Shown here: one piece after another, positions 29,501 to 38,794 of the stretch | Position numbering within the stretch: position 1 is the stretch's first letter | How the letters are laid out: each line of letters starts with the position of its first letter | Assembly: GCA_021648465.1 (NCBI GenBank) | Contig: JAKISR010000003.1 | Coordinates: forward strand, 10,205 to 74,204 | From: Sulfurimonas sp. | GTDB taxonomy: Bacteria > Campylobacterota > Campylobacteria > Campylobacterales > Sulfurimonadaceae | Direction of reading: 5' to 3' | DNA: 64,000 nt | Notes under the pieces: generated by a model | What the model was told of the DNA's origin: nothing | Databases searched by the model: none | Seen by the model: only the letters and a program-made list of their open reading frames with translations | Position numbers and translations under genes: made by a program

Positions 29501-29959
29501 CCACAAGTTATGAAAGGTTATCTCAAAGATGATAAAAAAACTAAAGAAGTTATGACAGAAATAGATGGGCAGAAGTGGTATAAAACAGGAGATAAAGGTC
29601 ACTTAGATTTAGATGGTTATCTTTATATAGTAGATAGATATTCCCGTTTTGCTAAACTTGGTGGGGAGATGGTCTCACTTGGAGCTATTGAGAGTGAGAT
29701 TCAAACATATATAAATAATTCTGACGTAGAACTTTTAAGTGTAAATTTGCCAGATGAGAAAAAAGGCGAAAAGATTGTTTTACTTATTCAAGGATATGAA
29801 GATGCATCAACACTTAAAAAAGCTTTGGTTGATTCAGGAATGAATCCATTAACAATCCCTTCTGAAGTATTTGAAGTTCAAAGTATTCCAAAACTTGGAA
29901 GTGGAAAAAGTGATTTTGCAGGTGCAAAAAAATTGGCTTTAGAGCTGTGCAGAGAATAA
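26501..29959 (+). CDS. Fused LplT-like transporter / acyltransferase / acyl-ACP synthetase
   Basis: About 1152 residues in three modules. Residues 1-420 form a 12-helix MFS transporter like the lysophospholipid flippase LplT. Residues about 430-630 form a PlsC acyltransferase (GNHISWLDW, then FPEGTISRTG). Residues about 640-1150 form an AMP-forming synthetase (ILFSSGSEGEPKGVMLTH, GYGVTESSP, KTGDKGHLDLDGYLYIVDR). Together they would import lysophospholipid and reacylate it, as LplT and Aas do in E. coli. AGGAGA before ATG 26501 is decisive; the frame is open seven codons earlier. Confidence 0.9.
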   Translation: MSNVTSNIYKIKGFLPYIIVVFLNAFTDLGHKIIIQNTIFKIYDGQTQIILTAIVNALILIPFILLFSPAGFLSDKFSKSKVMIIAAWAAVVITLGITLSYYLGEFKLAFFLTLVLAIQSAIYSPAKYGYIKELVGNKHLTLGNGIVQAVTTVAILGGIFIYSVFFEGLLAGETFNTSEELLIAIAPIGWALVVGSLVELFLAYKLPDTKINSKKKFNFKKYYTGKYLKNNMKIINSNSIIFHSIIGLSLFWSISQVILASFPSYAKEVLFMQNTIVVQGMMALAGVGIVIGSIIVGNISKNYIETGSIPVGALGITIALFLLPNLINPILIGINFLVFGFFAAFFIVPLNALIQINAKEHELGITIAGNNFVQNVFMVSFLAFTVVLAIFGASGVSLFYLMLFISIVGSVYVIKYIPQSMIIFLVSFIVSRRFKIDVLGFNNVPQTGGVLLLGNHISWLDWAIIQITMPRKVRFVMERTIYERWYLKFFLNFFKAVPISARGVKEAAQKVSELLNSGEVVCLFPEGTISRTGQLSEFKRGFEFMAKNANAVIVPFYLCGLWGSRFSRSSSKFKEAKKTKKRDIVVSFAKPINISSCAVDVKQKVFELSISSWKHFTQNFPSMQEAWVNTAKRLGSEFCMADSKGKAISFSKALTGTILFSNFIQKNSEQNIGILMPTVSAGAIVNMAALMAGKTVVNLNYTASMSSLKTSIKKAEIKTIYTAKEFIEKLKTKGFNIDELLGESKIIYLEELKAEISKSKALVTFFMVKLLPSFIIKSLFIKKALSEDVAAILFSSGSEGEPKGVMLTHKNFMANIRQISDVLNMQDEDVLLASLPLFHAFGLTATTWLPMIEGIPMVCHPDPTDAVGIGKAIARYRATVMFGTSTFLRLYAKNKKVHPLMLESLRLIIAGAEKLNPEVRKMFKEKFHKNIYEGYGVTESSPASSINIPDILITNKLTIQVGSKEGSIGLPLPGTAFKIVDPNTLKELDIDEDGLILIGGPQVMKGYLKDDKKTKEVMTEIDGQKWYKTGDKGHLDLDGYLYIVDRYSRFAKLGGEMVSLGAIESEIQTYINNSDVELLSVNLPDEKKGEKIVLLIQGYEDASTLKKALVDSGMNPLTIPSEVFEVQSIPKLGSGKSDFAGAKKLALELCRE

Positions 29960-30047
29960 AATAATTTTTTTTGATATTTATATTATGTATTAGTTTTATT
30001 ACAGTATAGTTAAGTTTCAAATATTAAATTAAGGAGATGATAGTTAA

Positions 30048-30443
30048 ATGTTCAATAAGTTAATGATTTTTTTTAGTATTATTATTATTTTAATAACTAT
30101 GAACAGTAACTATCATTTTCACAACTCTCACATTGATAATCACCATAACAATTCCCATTATCACCATCACATAGAGGTTGATTTTTATGATGGAACTACT
30201 GAACAATCAAATCTTCATCATGTAGAACATACTCAATATTTAGAGAATATCGGCATAATAAGTAGTGTACTTTTAGTACTTCTCTTTATTGGTATTAATT
30301 TTTCTTTTTTGTTGTTACCTCGAACAAAAGTATCTGCAAAACAAAATTCTAAAATTCTATTTTGCAGATACTTTTTTATCTACCCACCTCCAATTCTAAT
30401 TCGTTCTATTCTTTTTCACGCACCTCCAAATAATCATTCTTAA
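30048..30443 (+). CDS. His-rich membrane protein of the metal efflux operon
   Basis: The product has 131 residues. An N-terminal hydrophobic segment (about 4-18) precedes a His-rich stretch (residues about 22-70, with more than a dozen His, including HHNNSHYHHH). A second membrane helix (about 75-95) and a basic/aromatic end follow. GGAG upstream is a good ribosome site. It leads a TolC-HlyD-RND operon, and its layout recalls small metal-binding accessory proteins such as CzcI, without detectable homology by eye. A periplasmic metal buffer or sensor is the inferred role. Confidence 0.75.
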   Translation: MFNKLMIFFSIIIILITMNSNYHFHNSHIDNHHNNSHYHHHIEVDFYDGTTEQSNLHHVEHTQYLENIGIISSVLLVLLFIGINFSFLLLPRTKVSAKQNSKILFCRYFFIYPPPILIRSILFHAPPNNHS

Positions 30444-30534
30444 ATTATCAACTTTATTGTCTTTTAAAAACAAATTATATTTGTTATATAGAGACTCGTA
30501 CATATTGAAAAAATAAATATAAGGAATATTATTT

Positions 30535-31749
30535 ATGAAAATTATTATCTTGTTTTTAGTGATAACTATAAACATATACGCAACAAAAACTACTTATAAG
30601 TGGGATGACTTTATTCAAAAAGCAGTAGATGCTTCATTGGTTCTTAGACAAAATGATGCACAGTTGGCTATAAAAAGAAGTGAAATCACTCAATCAACTT
30701 TATTAGAAAATCCTACATTTGAAATCTCATTTGATAATGGATTGAAAAATAGTATCGATTATTCATATCTTGAATTTACTCAAAAATTACCTGCATTAGG
30801 TGAACGATATTTAAAAAAGAGAACAGCTCAGCTCTACTTAAGAAGTGAGCAATACTCTAAAGATGCAACTTTACTTAAAGTTCAATATAGAGCAGCATCT
30901 CTTTTTCAAGAAATATATTTTTTAAAAAAACAGATTGATATTGTTAATCAACAACTTATAGAAATTAAAGATTTACAAAAAAAATCAAAAAACCGTGAAG
31001 AATTAGGTGAAATTTCAAGTTTTGAAAATTCTCGTATTGATATCTTAAAACAACAAGTGGTTATGAGGAAAAAAAAATTACAAAACAGCTATATAAAATT
31101 AATGTTTGATACACAATCACTACTCAATATAGATAATGAAATTTTAATTTTAGGAGATATTATTAAATTTAAAAAAGAAGAGATAGAAGTTTTAATAAGC
31201 TCTCTTAAAAAAAGCCCCCAATATTTAAAATATAAAGCTGAATTAGAAGCGACAAAACAAGAACTAAAATTAGTAAAAGCAACACGATATGCATTACCTG
31301 AATTGTATGTCTATTCAGAGCGTGATCTTAATTTAAATAATAGTGTTGATAATACATATGGTTTTGGTTTTAGACTATCTATACCATTATGGGATACTAA
31401 AGAGACTAAAATGGAAATACAAAACGCTAAAATACAAAAAAGTGCAATTAAAGCTCAAGAGATTCTATACAAACTTAAACGCAGTGTTAACGGATATCAT
31501 AAGCTTTATAAAAGTACTACACTACAAGTTAAAAATTATAAAATAAATTTACTTGAACCCTCTAAAAAATATTATGAAACAAGTGTATTTTTGTTTGAGC
31601 TTGGTGAGAGTAATTTACTTGAACTTTTAGATGCACAAGCACTCTATTTTCAAAGTCAACATGAATATCAAAATTTAATTTCACAATCTCACATCTATTG
31701 GCTTAAGCTTTGTAGTGTAGCCAATATTAACCTACTAAAGGACAATTAA
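30535..31749 (+). CDS. TolC/CusC-type outer-membrane efflux protein
   Basis: A 404-residue protein with a signal peptide (MKIIILFLVITINIYA) and two long alpha-helical OEP repeats. LLENPTFEISFDNG and FTQKLPALGERYLKKRTAQL match the CzcC/CusC group, and the second repeat has LGESNLLELLDAQALYFQSQHEY. AAGGA precedes the ATG. It forms the outer-membrane channel of the tripartite pump encoded with the next two genes; its stop overlaps the HlyD start by one base. Confidence 0.88.
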   Translation: MKIIILFLVITINIYATKTTYKWDDFIQKAVDASLVLRQNDAQLAIKRSEITQSTLLENPTFEISFDNGLKNSIDYSYLEFTQKLPALGERYLKKRTAQLYLRSEQYSKDATLLKVQYRAASLFQEIYFLKKQIDIVNQQLIEIKDLQKKSKNREELGEISSFENSRIDILKQQVVMRKKKLQNSYIKLMFDTQSLLNIDNEILILGDIIKFKKEEIEVLISSLKKSPQYLKYKAELEATKQELKLVKATRYALPELYVYSERDLNLNNSVDNTYGFGFRLSIPLWDTKETKMEIQNAKIQKSAIKAQEILYKLKRSVNGYHKLYKSTTLQVKNYKINLLEPSKKYYETSVFLFELGESNLLELLDAQALYFQSQHEYQNLISQSHIYWLKLCSVANINLLKDN

Positions 31750-33281
31750 TGAAACAACTATCTTTAATATTTTTTACAATACTACTGTTTTTAAGCGGCT
31801 GTAGTGAAAAACATGAAGCACACACACAAGCTGTAGAAGAAAAAATAGAACCTGAGCCTGTTGCTATTACTGACTACACTAAACAAACAGAGTTATTTGT
31901 AGAGTTTGATCAATTTGTTCTTAATCAGGAATCTACTTTTTTAGCACATTTTACATATATGGATACATTTAAACCATTTACAGAGGGTTATGTAAAAGCA
32001 TGTCTTACCTATTTAAACCAAATAACTGAGTGCTTTGATGTTGACTCACCAGTTCGTAAGGGTATTTTTAAACCAGTTGCTATTCCATCACAAAGTGGTA
32101 AAGTTGAATTAGATATTACTGTTGAGCAAGGAAATATAAAACAAACACATAAATTAGGTTCATTTCAAGTTTATGAATCAAATGAGAAAATTCCAACTCA
32201 TGCTGAACAAGAAGAAGATGATGGTATTAGTTATTTAAAAGAGCAACAATGGGAAGTTGAATTTGCAACGCACATAGCTACAAAAAAATTATTAAAAGAA
32301 TCAGTTTCAACATTTGCTAAAATAGAAGTACCAACTAATCAGGAGTATTTTTTAAGTGCACCTGTAGCAGGAATTGTTACAACAAGTAGAGAATTAGGTG
32401 TTGGCTCATTAGTAAGTAAAAATATGGAATTAGCTCATATCACACCATTACTTGGGCAAAAAGAAGATATTTCAACTCTTAAATTTGAGCTAAAAAAAGC
32501 AGAAATAAATCTTATGATGAAAAGAGATGAGAATGAACGGGTACAAAAGCTTAAAACTAGAAATGCAGTGTCTCAAAAACGAATAGTAACTGCCCAGCAA
32601 AACTATAAAATAGCAAAAGCACAATATGAAAATATAATCCAAAGATTAAATCAGTTTGACACAAGTAGTGGCAGCAAGGTAGGTATTTCATTAAAAAGTC
32701 CAATAGATGGTAAAGTTGTTAAACAGCTAGCACTTTCTGGTTCGTATGTTAATGAAGGTGATTCAATACTCCATATAGTAAATCCAAAAAAATTACTACT
32801 TAATGTTCGTATACCTCAAAGTGAAGTATCTAAAGTTACTAAACCTTTAGGTGTAGAGTTGATACTTGATGATAATTCGTTTAGTTTTAATGTAGCAAAG
32901 GATACAAAATTTCTTTATTTTAGTGATATTATCGATCCAAAAACGCGTTGTGCTTCATTGGTATTTGAGATAAATAATCCCCCTTCATTTTTAAAAGCTG
33001 GTATAGGTTACGCTGCAAAAGCTTATACTGGCAAAATTGTGAAAACTTTGGCGATTTTAAAAAGCTCGATAGTAAATGATAATGGACTCCATGTTGTATA
33101 TGTTCAAGTAGGTGGAGAGAGTTTTGAGCGTCGTAATATAGAGACTGGCATGAGTGCTGGTGATTATATTGAGATAAAATCAGGTGTAAATGATGGTGAA
33201 CATGTTGTTTCAAAAGGTGCTTATCAAGTTCTTCTATCTGCCTTGTCACCTGCTGCCGCTGGCGCAGGTCATGCACATTAA
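31749..33281 (+). CDS. HlyD/CusB-type periplasmic adaptor lipoprotein
   Basis: A 510-residue membrane-fusion protein with a lipoprotein signal (FLSGCSEKHEAH). An additional N-terminal beta domain of about 130 residues precedes the usual order: barrel-sandwich half, helical hairpin (LKFELKKAEINLMMKRDENERVQKL), second lipoyl half (ISLKSPIDGKVVKQLALSGSYVNEGD), beta-barrel and membrane-proximal domain. The C-terminus ends GAGHAH, and His residues also follow the lipobox. It links the outer-membrane channel to the RND pump. Confidence 0.88.
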   Translation: MKQLSLIFFTILLFLSGCSEKHEAHTQAVEEKIEPEPVAITDYTKQTELFVEFDQFVLNQESTFLAHFTYMDTFKPFTEGYVKACLTYLNQITECFDVDSPVRKGIFKPVAIPSQSGKVELDITVEQGNIKQTHKLGSFQVYESNEKIPTHAEQEEDDGISYLKEQQWEVEFATHIATKKLLKESVSTFAKIEVPTNQEYFLSAPVAGIVTTSRELGVGSLVSKNMELAHITPLLGQKEDISTLKFELKKAEINLMMKRDENERVQKLKTRNAVSQKRIVTAQQNYKIAKAQYENIIQRLNQFDTSSGSKVGISLKSPIDGKVVKQLALSGSYVNEGDSILHIVNPKKLLLNVRIPQSEVSKVTKPLGVELILDDNSFSFNVAKDTKFLYFSDIIDPKTRCASLVFEINNPPSFLKAGIGYAAKAYTGKIVKTLAILKSSIVNDNGLHVVYVQVGGESFERRNIETGMSAGDYIEIKSGVNDGEHVVSKGAYQVLLSALSPAAAGAGHAH

Positions 33282-33290
33282 GGACTTAAA

Positions 33291-36200
33291 ATGTTAGAAA
33301 AAATAATTAATTGGTCTTTAGATAAGCGTTTTGTTGTTTTAATTTTGGGTATTGCTATTATGGTTTTTGGAGTTTTAGAACTTAAAAAGTCTGAGGTAGA
33401 TATTTTTCCAGATTTAACTGCCCCAACTGTTACAGTACTTACAGAATCTACTGCAATGACACCAGTGGAGATTGAACAACTCATCACTATTCCTATAGAA
33501 AATGGATTAAATGGACTCTCTGGACTTCGCCGTATTCGATCAAATTCATTAAGTGGAATATCTGTTGTGTATGTAGAGTTTGAATGGGATACGGATATCT
33601 ATCGTGCTCGTCAACTAGTAACTGAAAAAATTCAGCTTATTAAAGAAAATTTACCACAGGATGTAAAGTCTCCTGTATTAGCACCAATCTCTTCTATAAT
33701 GGGTGAGATTATGTTTATAGCATTGCATTCAGAGGTACACTCAACACTTGAGTTAAAAACAGTAGCAGATTGGGATGTTCGTCAACGCTTACTTTCAATA
33801 TCTGGAATTTCAGATATTATACCTATTGGTGGTGATACAAAACAGTATCAAATACTTATTAAGCCTGAAAAATTAATTGATTATGATTTAAGTGTCAATG
33901 AAATACTTCAAGCAATTAGACAGTCAAATGAAAATGCATCAGCTGGATATTATGTTCAAAATTCTCAAGAGTATATGCTTAGAGGAATTGGAAGATTTCA
34001 AAATATCAAAGATATTGCTAGTACAGTAATTAAAACAAAGAATGGTGTCCCAATACGAATTTCTGATGTAGCCGAAGTTAATATTGGCGCTGCTCCTAAG
34101 CGTGGAGAAGGTTCATATAATGGTAACAAAGCAGTTGTTTTAGCTATTCAAAAACAGCCAAATGTAAATACTCTAGAGCTAACTAAAAAGATAGAATTAA
34201 GTATTGATAAAATTCAAAAAACTCTGCCAAATGGAATGAAAATAGAAAAAGATTTGTTTAAGCAGTCCTCCTTTATTGAAGCAGCAATTAGCAATCTTTT
34301 ATATGCTCTTAGAGATGGTGCTATTTTAGTTATTGTAATTGTATTACTTTTTTTACTTAGTATACGAGCTACATTAATTACTCTTACGGCAATTCCTTTA
34401 TCACTTTTTTCAACCATATTTTTGCTAAATGCTTTGGATATAACAATAAATACAATGACCTTGGGAGGGATGGTTATTGCCCTTGGAGTGTTAGTTGATG
34501 ATGCCATTATTGTTGTTGAAAATATTATTCGAAGACTTCAGCAAAATAGTGAAAAAGAGCCATCAAAGCAACTTAGTCGTTTAAAAGTTATATCAAAAGC
34601 CACACTTGAGATTCAGAGTTCTATAGTTTTTGCTACTATGATTATCTTGTTAGTATTTGTACCACTGTTTTTCTTAGAGGGTATGGAAGGAAAACTACTA
34701 GCTCCACTAGGTATAGCATATATTAGTGCGTTAGTTGCTTCTTTAGTTGTTGCTATAACAATCACTCCTGTATTTAGTTACTACTTTTTAAAAATAAAAT
34801 CAAAAAATGTACATAAAACTTCAAACTTTTTACTGTTTCTCATAAATGTGTATGACAAAGTATTAAACCTTACAATGGATCGTTGGAAAATGCTGGTTAT
34901 TAGTTTTAGTTTCTTGTTTGTTATAGCAGGTGTATTTTTACTTAATGCAGGAAAATCTTTTCTTCCAGAGTTTAATGAGGGGAGTTTAACTGTAGCTATA
35001 GTTTCTTTACCAGGAACTTCTTTAGAAAAATCAGATGCCCTTGGTATAAGTATTGAAGAAGTTTTACTTGGATTTGAAGAGGTTGTCTCAGTTACAAGAA
35101 GAACAGGTCGTTCTGAATTAGACCCTCATGCACAAGGTGTACATGCTTCTGAAATGGAAGTGGAGCTAAAGATGAAAGATCGCTCTAAAGAGGAGTTCCT
35201 TGAAGCTTTGAGAAAAGATTTTTCTGGTGTTGCTGGGGTTAATATCTCTGTAGGTCAACCAATCTCTCACAGAATAGATCATATGCTCTCTGGATCAAAA
35301 GCAGCTATTGCGATTAAGGTGTTTGGGGAGGATATAAATGAACAACGCGCCATTGCTAAAAAGATAAAAACAATTGTTGAAAATGTAGAGGGTACAGTTG
35401 ATGTTATGGTTGAGAATCAAACAGATCTTCCTCAAATTGTTATGGAGTTCAATCGTCCAGTTATGGCTTCTTATGGCATAAGTGTATCAGAGCTTAGTGA
35501 AATTATTCAAACTGCATTTTATGGCACAAAAGTTACAAAATTTATTGAAAAAAATCGTTTATACGATGTTGTTGTAAAGTATCAGCAGAAAAAAAATGTT
35601 GATATCAATGTTATTAAATCAACTTTGATTCAAACTTCTTCTGGGGCACAAGTTTTTTTAGGAACACTTGTAAAAATCTCTGAAGCACGAATGCCATATA
35701 TGGTTAGTAGAGAAGGTATGGAGCGAAAAGTAGTTTTAACATCAAATGTTTCAAGTAGTGATTTAGTTGGAATTGTGAAAGAGATAAAAAAAGGTATAGC
35801 TGAAAATATAAATTTACCAAAAGGTTATCGTATAGAGTATGGAGGACAATTTGTAAGTGCAGAATCATCTTCAGATATATTGATGATTTTAGGGACACTT
35901 GTTATGTTTGGTGTATTTATACTTCTATATTTAGCATTTTCTTCTACTAGAGATGCAATGCTAATTTTAGTAAATCTTCCCTTTGCATTAATTGGAGGAG
36001 TTGTAGGACTATACATTTCTGGTGGGATAATCTCTATTGCCACTTTGATAGGTTTTATAACTCTTTTTGGTATAGCAACTCGTAATGGTGTAATGATGGT
36101 TTCACATATACATAATTTAATACGCATTGAGGGAGTCTCAAATTTTGAAGAAGCGGTTAGACAAGGTGCAAAAGAGCGTTTAATCCCAATTTTAATGACA

Positions 36201-36371
36201 GCTCTTGCAGCAGGACTAGCAATGGTTCCTTTAGCACTAGGTGTAGGTGAAGCAGGAAGTGAGATTCAAGCTCCCATGGCTATGGTTATTCTGTTTGGAT
36301 TATTTAGCTCAACAATACTAAATATGATTATATTACCAGCACTTTATTTGCGTTTTGGATCTTTAAAATAA
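33291..36371 (+). CDS. RND efflux pump, CusA/CzcA family
   Basis: The product has 1026 residues and 12 membrane helices in the standard RND order with two large periplasmic loops. TM4 reads GMVIALGVLVDDAIIVVENI (around residues 391-411). The Asp pair and Glu resemble drug-type or CusA-like pumps more than CzcA, which has DFG-VDG in this place. The N-terminus KSEVDIFPDLTAPTVTVLTE is typical of heavy-metal (HME) pumps. The neighbouring His-rich proteins suggest a divalent or monovalent metal; specificity cannot be assigned from sequence alone. Confidence 0.9.
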   Translation: MLEKIINWSLDKRFVVLILGIAIMVFGVLELKKSEVDIFPDLTAPTVTVLTESTAMTPVEIEQLITIPIENGLNGLSGLRRIRSNSLSGISVVYVEFEWDTDIYRARQLVTEKIQLIKENLPQDVKSPVLAPISSIMGEIMFIALHSEVHSTLELKTVADWDVRQRLLSISGISDIIPIGGDTKQYQILIKPEKLIDYDLSVNEILQAIRQSNENASAGYYVQNSQEYMLRGIGRFQNIKDIASTVIKTKNGVPIRISDVAEVNIGAAPKRGEGSYNGNKAVVLAIQKQPNVNTLELTKKIELSIDKIQKTLPNGMKIEKDLFKQSSFIEAAISNLLYALRDGAILVIVIVLLFLLSIRATLITLTAIPLSLFSTIFLLNALDITINTMTLGGMVIALGVLVDDAIIVVENIIRRLQQNSEKEPSKQLSRLKVISKATLEIQSSIVFATMIILLVFVPLFFLEGMEGKLLAPLGIAYISALVASLVVAITITPVFSYYFLKIKSKNVHKTSNFLLFLINVYDKVLNLTMDRWKMLVISFSFLFVIAGVFLLNAGKSFLPEFNEGSLTVAIVSLPGTSLEKSDALGISIEEVLLGFEEVVSVTRRTGRSELDPHAQGVHASEMEVELKMKDRSKEEFLEALRKDFSGVAGVNISVGQPISHRIDHMLSGSKAAIAIKVFGEDINEQRAIAKKIKTIVENVEGTVDVMVENQTDLPQIVMEFNRPVMASYGISVSELSEIIQTAFYGTKVTKFIEKNRLYDVVVKYQQKKNVDINVIKSTLIQTSSGAQVFLGTLVKISEARMPYMVSREGMERKVVLTSNVSSSDLVGIVKEIKKGIAENINLPKGYRIEYGGQFVSAESSSDILMILGTLVMFGVFILLYLAFSSTRDAMLILVNLPFALIGGVVGLYISGGIISIATLIGFITLFGIATRNGVMMVSHIHNLIRIEGVSNFEEAVRQGAKERLIPILMTALAAGLAMVPLALGVGEAGSEIQAPMAMVILFGLFSSTILNMIILPALYLRFGSLK

Positions 36372-36380
36372 TATAATTAT

Positions 36381-36410
36381 TAGTCATCACTATATTTGTG
36401 GTGATGGCTA
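36381..36410 (+). terminator. Terminator of the RND efflux operon
   Basis: TAGTCATCAC (36381-36390) pairs with GTGATGGCTA (36401-36410) through ten pairs including one G-U, around a 10-base loop. A short T-containing stretch follows. It starts ten bases after the pump gene stop. Confidence 0.6.
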
Positions 36411-36499
36411 TCTTAATCTTTAAATAGTATTACCACTTCACAATTTATACACAATAAAAGGCTAATTTTTTAATATCTAAACTATAAAAAGGATTAAAA

Positions 36500-36994
36500 A
36501 TGAAAGCCTTACAAATAATTGTCATGTTAATAATGCTATTTAGCACATCATTAATGGCACATAATAAACATAAAAATAATCATGAGTTTGGTAATAATTA
36601 TAAACATTCTCATTATAATGAGAAAAAACATTTTAAAAAGCATGGTCGTTATATAAAAGTAAAAAGAAGTAAACCTATATATAGAGATATAGCAGTATAT
36701 GAAGACTATGAGCAACATGATAATTACAATGGAATTATCATAGGTGGAGTAATTGGTGGTATTTTAGGAAACAGCATAAGTAATCACCATAATATACCAT
36801 TAACTATTAGTGGAACTGTAATTGGTGCTGTTATTGGTTCAGAATTGTCACATGGACATAATAAACAAAGATATGTAGAAAAAGAATTTGTTGGATATAA
36901 AAATATAGTATTTTACAGAGGTGAAAAGATAGTTAGAATTACTGATAGACCACTAAGAAAAATATGGGTAAGTCATAGAAGACATCATTATTAG
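36500..36994 (+). CDS. His-rich glycine-zipper outer-membrane-type protein
   Basis: The product has 164 residues. A signal peptide (MKALQIIVMLIMLFSTSLMA) is followed by a His/Lys-rich linker, then a glycine-zipper pair (GIIIGGVIGGILGNSISN and ISGTVIGAVIGSELSHGH), as in the 17-kDa surface antigen/YmgG group, and a basic tail. AAGGA upstream is a clear ribosome site. It stands alone after the efflux terminator. Glycine-zipper proteins insert in or lean on the outer membrane; the His content suggests metal or acid interaction, which is an inference. Confidence 0.75.
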   Translation: MKALQIIVMLIMLFSTSLMAHNKHKNNHEFGNNYKHSHYNEKKHFKKHGRYIKVKRSKPIYRDIAVYEDYEQHDNYNGIIIGGVIGGILGNSISNHHNIPLTISGTVIGAVIGSELSHGHNKQRYVEKEFVGYKNIVFYRGEKIVRITDRPLRKIWVSHRRHHY

Positions 36995-37009
36995 ATAGTT
37001 TTTTAAGGA

Positions 37010-37084
37010 TGGTGCTCAATACTGGATTTGAACCAGTGACTTCTTCCTTGTCGAGGAAGCACTCTACCACTGAGTTAATCGAGC
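37010..37084 (-). tRNA. tRNA-Val (GAC)
   Basis: Read on the minus strand, a complete 75-nt cloverleaf: acceptor GCTCGAT/ATTGAGC, D-stem ACTC/GAGT, anticodon stem CTTCC/GGAAG, T-stem ACTGG/CCAGT with loop TTCAAAT, discriminator A and encoded CCA. The anticodon loop is TCGACAA, giving anticodon GAC. Position 33, usually T, is C here. A further tRNA-Val for GTA/GTG codons must be elsewhere. Confidence 0.93.
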
Positions 37085-37210
37085 AGGATTGTAATTTTAT
37101 CAAAAAAATCTTAAATTACTTTTTTTAAAGACTATCCATAATATTTACTTTTAATTTAGGTTTATTAAGTGTATAATTCCAATATAATTTAAAAGCAAAC
37201 AAGGTAAGTT

Positions 37211-38794
37211 ATGAACATAACTGAGTTAGAAGAAATAGGTCTAAAAAATGTTGGTAAAGTTTATCATAACCTTAGTTATGATGAGTTGATTCAACATGAG
37301 ATAGAGAATGATGAGTGTGCGGTTACAAAAAAAGGTGCTACAGCTGTAGATACAGGTATATTTACAGGTCGTTCTCCAAAAGATAAATATTTTGTAGATC
37401 GTGATCCATCAAATAAATATATAGCTTGGGGTAATGTAAATAGAAAGGTTTCTAAAGAAATTTTTGCTGAACTTTTATCTGTCGCTCAAGAACAATTATC
37501 AAATAAAGACTTATATGTTACAGATGTTTTTTGTGGTTCAAGTCCTGCTTCAAAAAGATCAATTCGTTTTGTAGCAGAAATTGCTTGGCAATCTCACTTT
37601 GTTAAAAATATGTTTATCCGTCCAACAGATTCAGAGCTTGAAGTTTTTAAATCAGATTTTACAGTTTTAAATGCCTGTAAAGCTGTAAATGATAAATGGA
37701 AAGAGCATGGCCTAAATTCAGAAGTATTTGTTCTTTTTGATATTGAGAACAATATAGCAATTATTGGTGGTACTTGGTACGGTGGTGAGATGAAAAAAGG
37801 AATTTTTTCAATGATGAACTATTGGTTACCACTTGATGGAAAATTACCAATGCATTGTTCTGCAAATGTTGGTAAAAAAGGAGATACTGCACTGTTTTTT
37901 GGACTAAGTGGAACTGGTAAAACAACTCTTTCAACTGATCCAAATCGTGCTTTAATTGGCGATGATGAACATGGTTGGGATAATTATGGTGTGTTTAACT
38001 TTGAGGGTGGATGTTATGCAAAAGTAATTAACCTTGATGGTAAAAGTGAGCCAGAAATTTACCATGCTATTAAAACAAATGCACTTCTTGAAAATGTTGT
38101 GATGTATGGTGAGGGTGAAGTTGATTATGAGGATAGTTCAAAAACTGAAAATACTCGTGTTTCTTATCCGATCGAACATATTAAAAATTATGAACCAACT
38201 TTAAGTGCTGGTCATCCTGAAAGTATTATCTTTTTAACAGCTGATGCTTTTGGTGTATTACCTCCAGTATCTAAACTTACTAAAGAGCAGGCAATGTACT
38301 ATTTCTTAAGTGGATATACTGCTAAAGTTGCTGGAACAGAGCGTGGAATTACTGAACCAGTTGCAACTTTTTCTGCTTGCTTTGGAGAAGCATTTTTACC
38401 ACTTCATCCAACGGTATATGCAAAACTACTTGGTGAAAAAATAGATACTCATAATGTAAATGTTTATCTTGTAAATACTGGCTGGACTGGCGGAGGTTAT
38501 GGTGTTGGTCATAGAATGAGTATTAAAGATACTCGTGCTTGTATTAATGCTATTTTAGATGGTAGTATTCAAAATTCTGAATTTGATACTACTAAAACAT
38601 TTAGACTTCATGTACCAACAACTTTAGGAAACATAAATCCAGAAATATTAAACCCTCGTAATGCTTGGGAAGATAAAGATGAATTTGACAAGGTTAGAGA
38701 TACTTTAGCAGAAATGTTTATCCAAAATTATAAAAAATATAAAGATGGTGTAAATGTTGATTATTCTAATGCAGGTCCAAAAGTAGAAAGCTAA
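37211..38794 (+). CDS. pckA: Phosphoenolpyruvate carboxykinase (ATP)
   Basis: A 527-residue ATP-type PEPCK, which converts oxaloacetate and ATP to PEP, CO2 and ADP at the entry of gluconeogenesis. The P-loop [12 protein letters not shown] is near residues 230-241; [22 protein letters not shown] follows with the second metal-site Asp, and [12 protein letters not shown] lies near residues 56-67. It stands alone and ends exactly where the convergent dedA-type gene ends. Two TATAAT boxes (37172-37177 and 37183-37188) precede it. Confidence 0.96.
   Translation: MNITELEEIGLKNVGKVYHNLSYDELIQHEIENDECAVTKKGATAVDTGIFTGRSPKDKYFVDRDPSNKYIAWGNVNRKVSKEIFAELLSVAQEQLSNKDLYVTDVFCGSSPASKRSIRFVAEIAWQSHFVKNMFIRPTDSELEVFKSDFTVLNACKAVNDKWKEHGLNSEVFVLFDIENNIAIIGGTWYGGEMKKGIFSMMNYWLPLDGKLPMHCSANVGKKGDTALFFGLSGTGKTTLSTDPNRALIGDDEHGWDNYGVFNFEGGCYAKVINLDGKSEPEIYHAIKTNALLENVVMYGEGEVDYEDSSKTENTRVSYPIEHIKNYEPTLSAGHPESIIFLTADAFGVLPPVSKLTKEQAMYYFLSGYTAKVAGTERGITEPVATFSACFGEAFLPLHPTVYAKLLGEKIDTHNVNVYLVNTGWTGGGYGVGHRMSIKDTRACINAILDGSIQNSEFDTTKTFRLHVPTTLGNINPEILNPRNAWEDKDEFDKVRDTLAEMFIQNYKKYKDGVNVDYSNAGPKVES

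Noticed and set aside
26501..29959. Possibility that the MFS, PlsC and synthetase parts are separate genes or a frameshift artefact
   Set aside because: One uninterrupted frame covers all three, and such Aas fusions are known.
32929..33276. Open frame on the minus strand inside the HlyD gene, 115 codons
   Set aside because: It lies wholly within a well-supported gene, has low-complexity Leu/His-rich translation and no start signals.
34214..34507. Minus-strand frame inside the RND pump gene
   Set aside because: It is antisense of conserved membrane helices, with no ribosome site and no recognisable domain.
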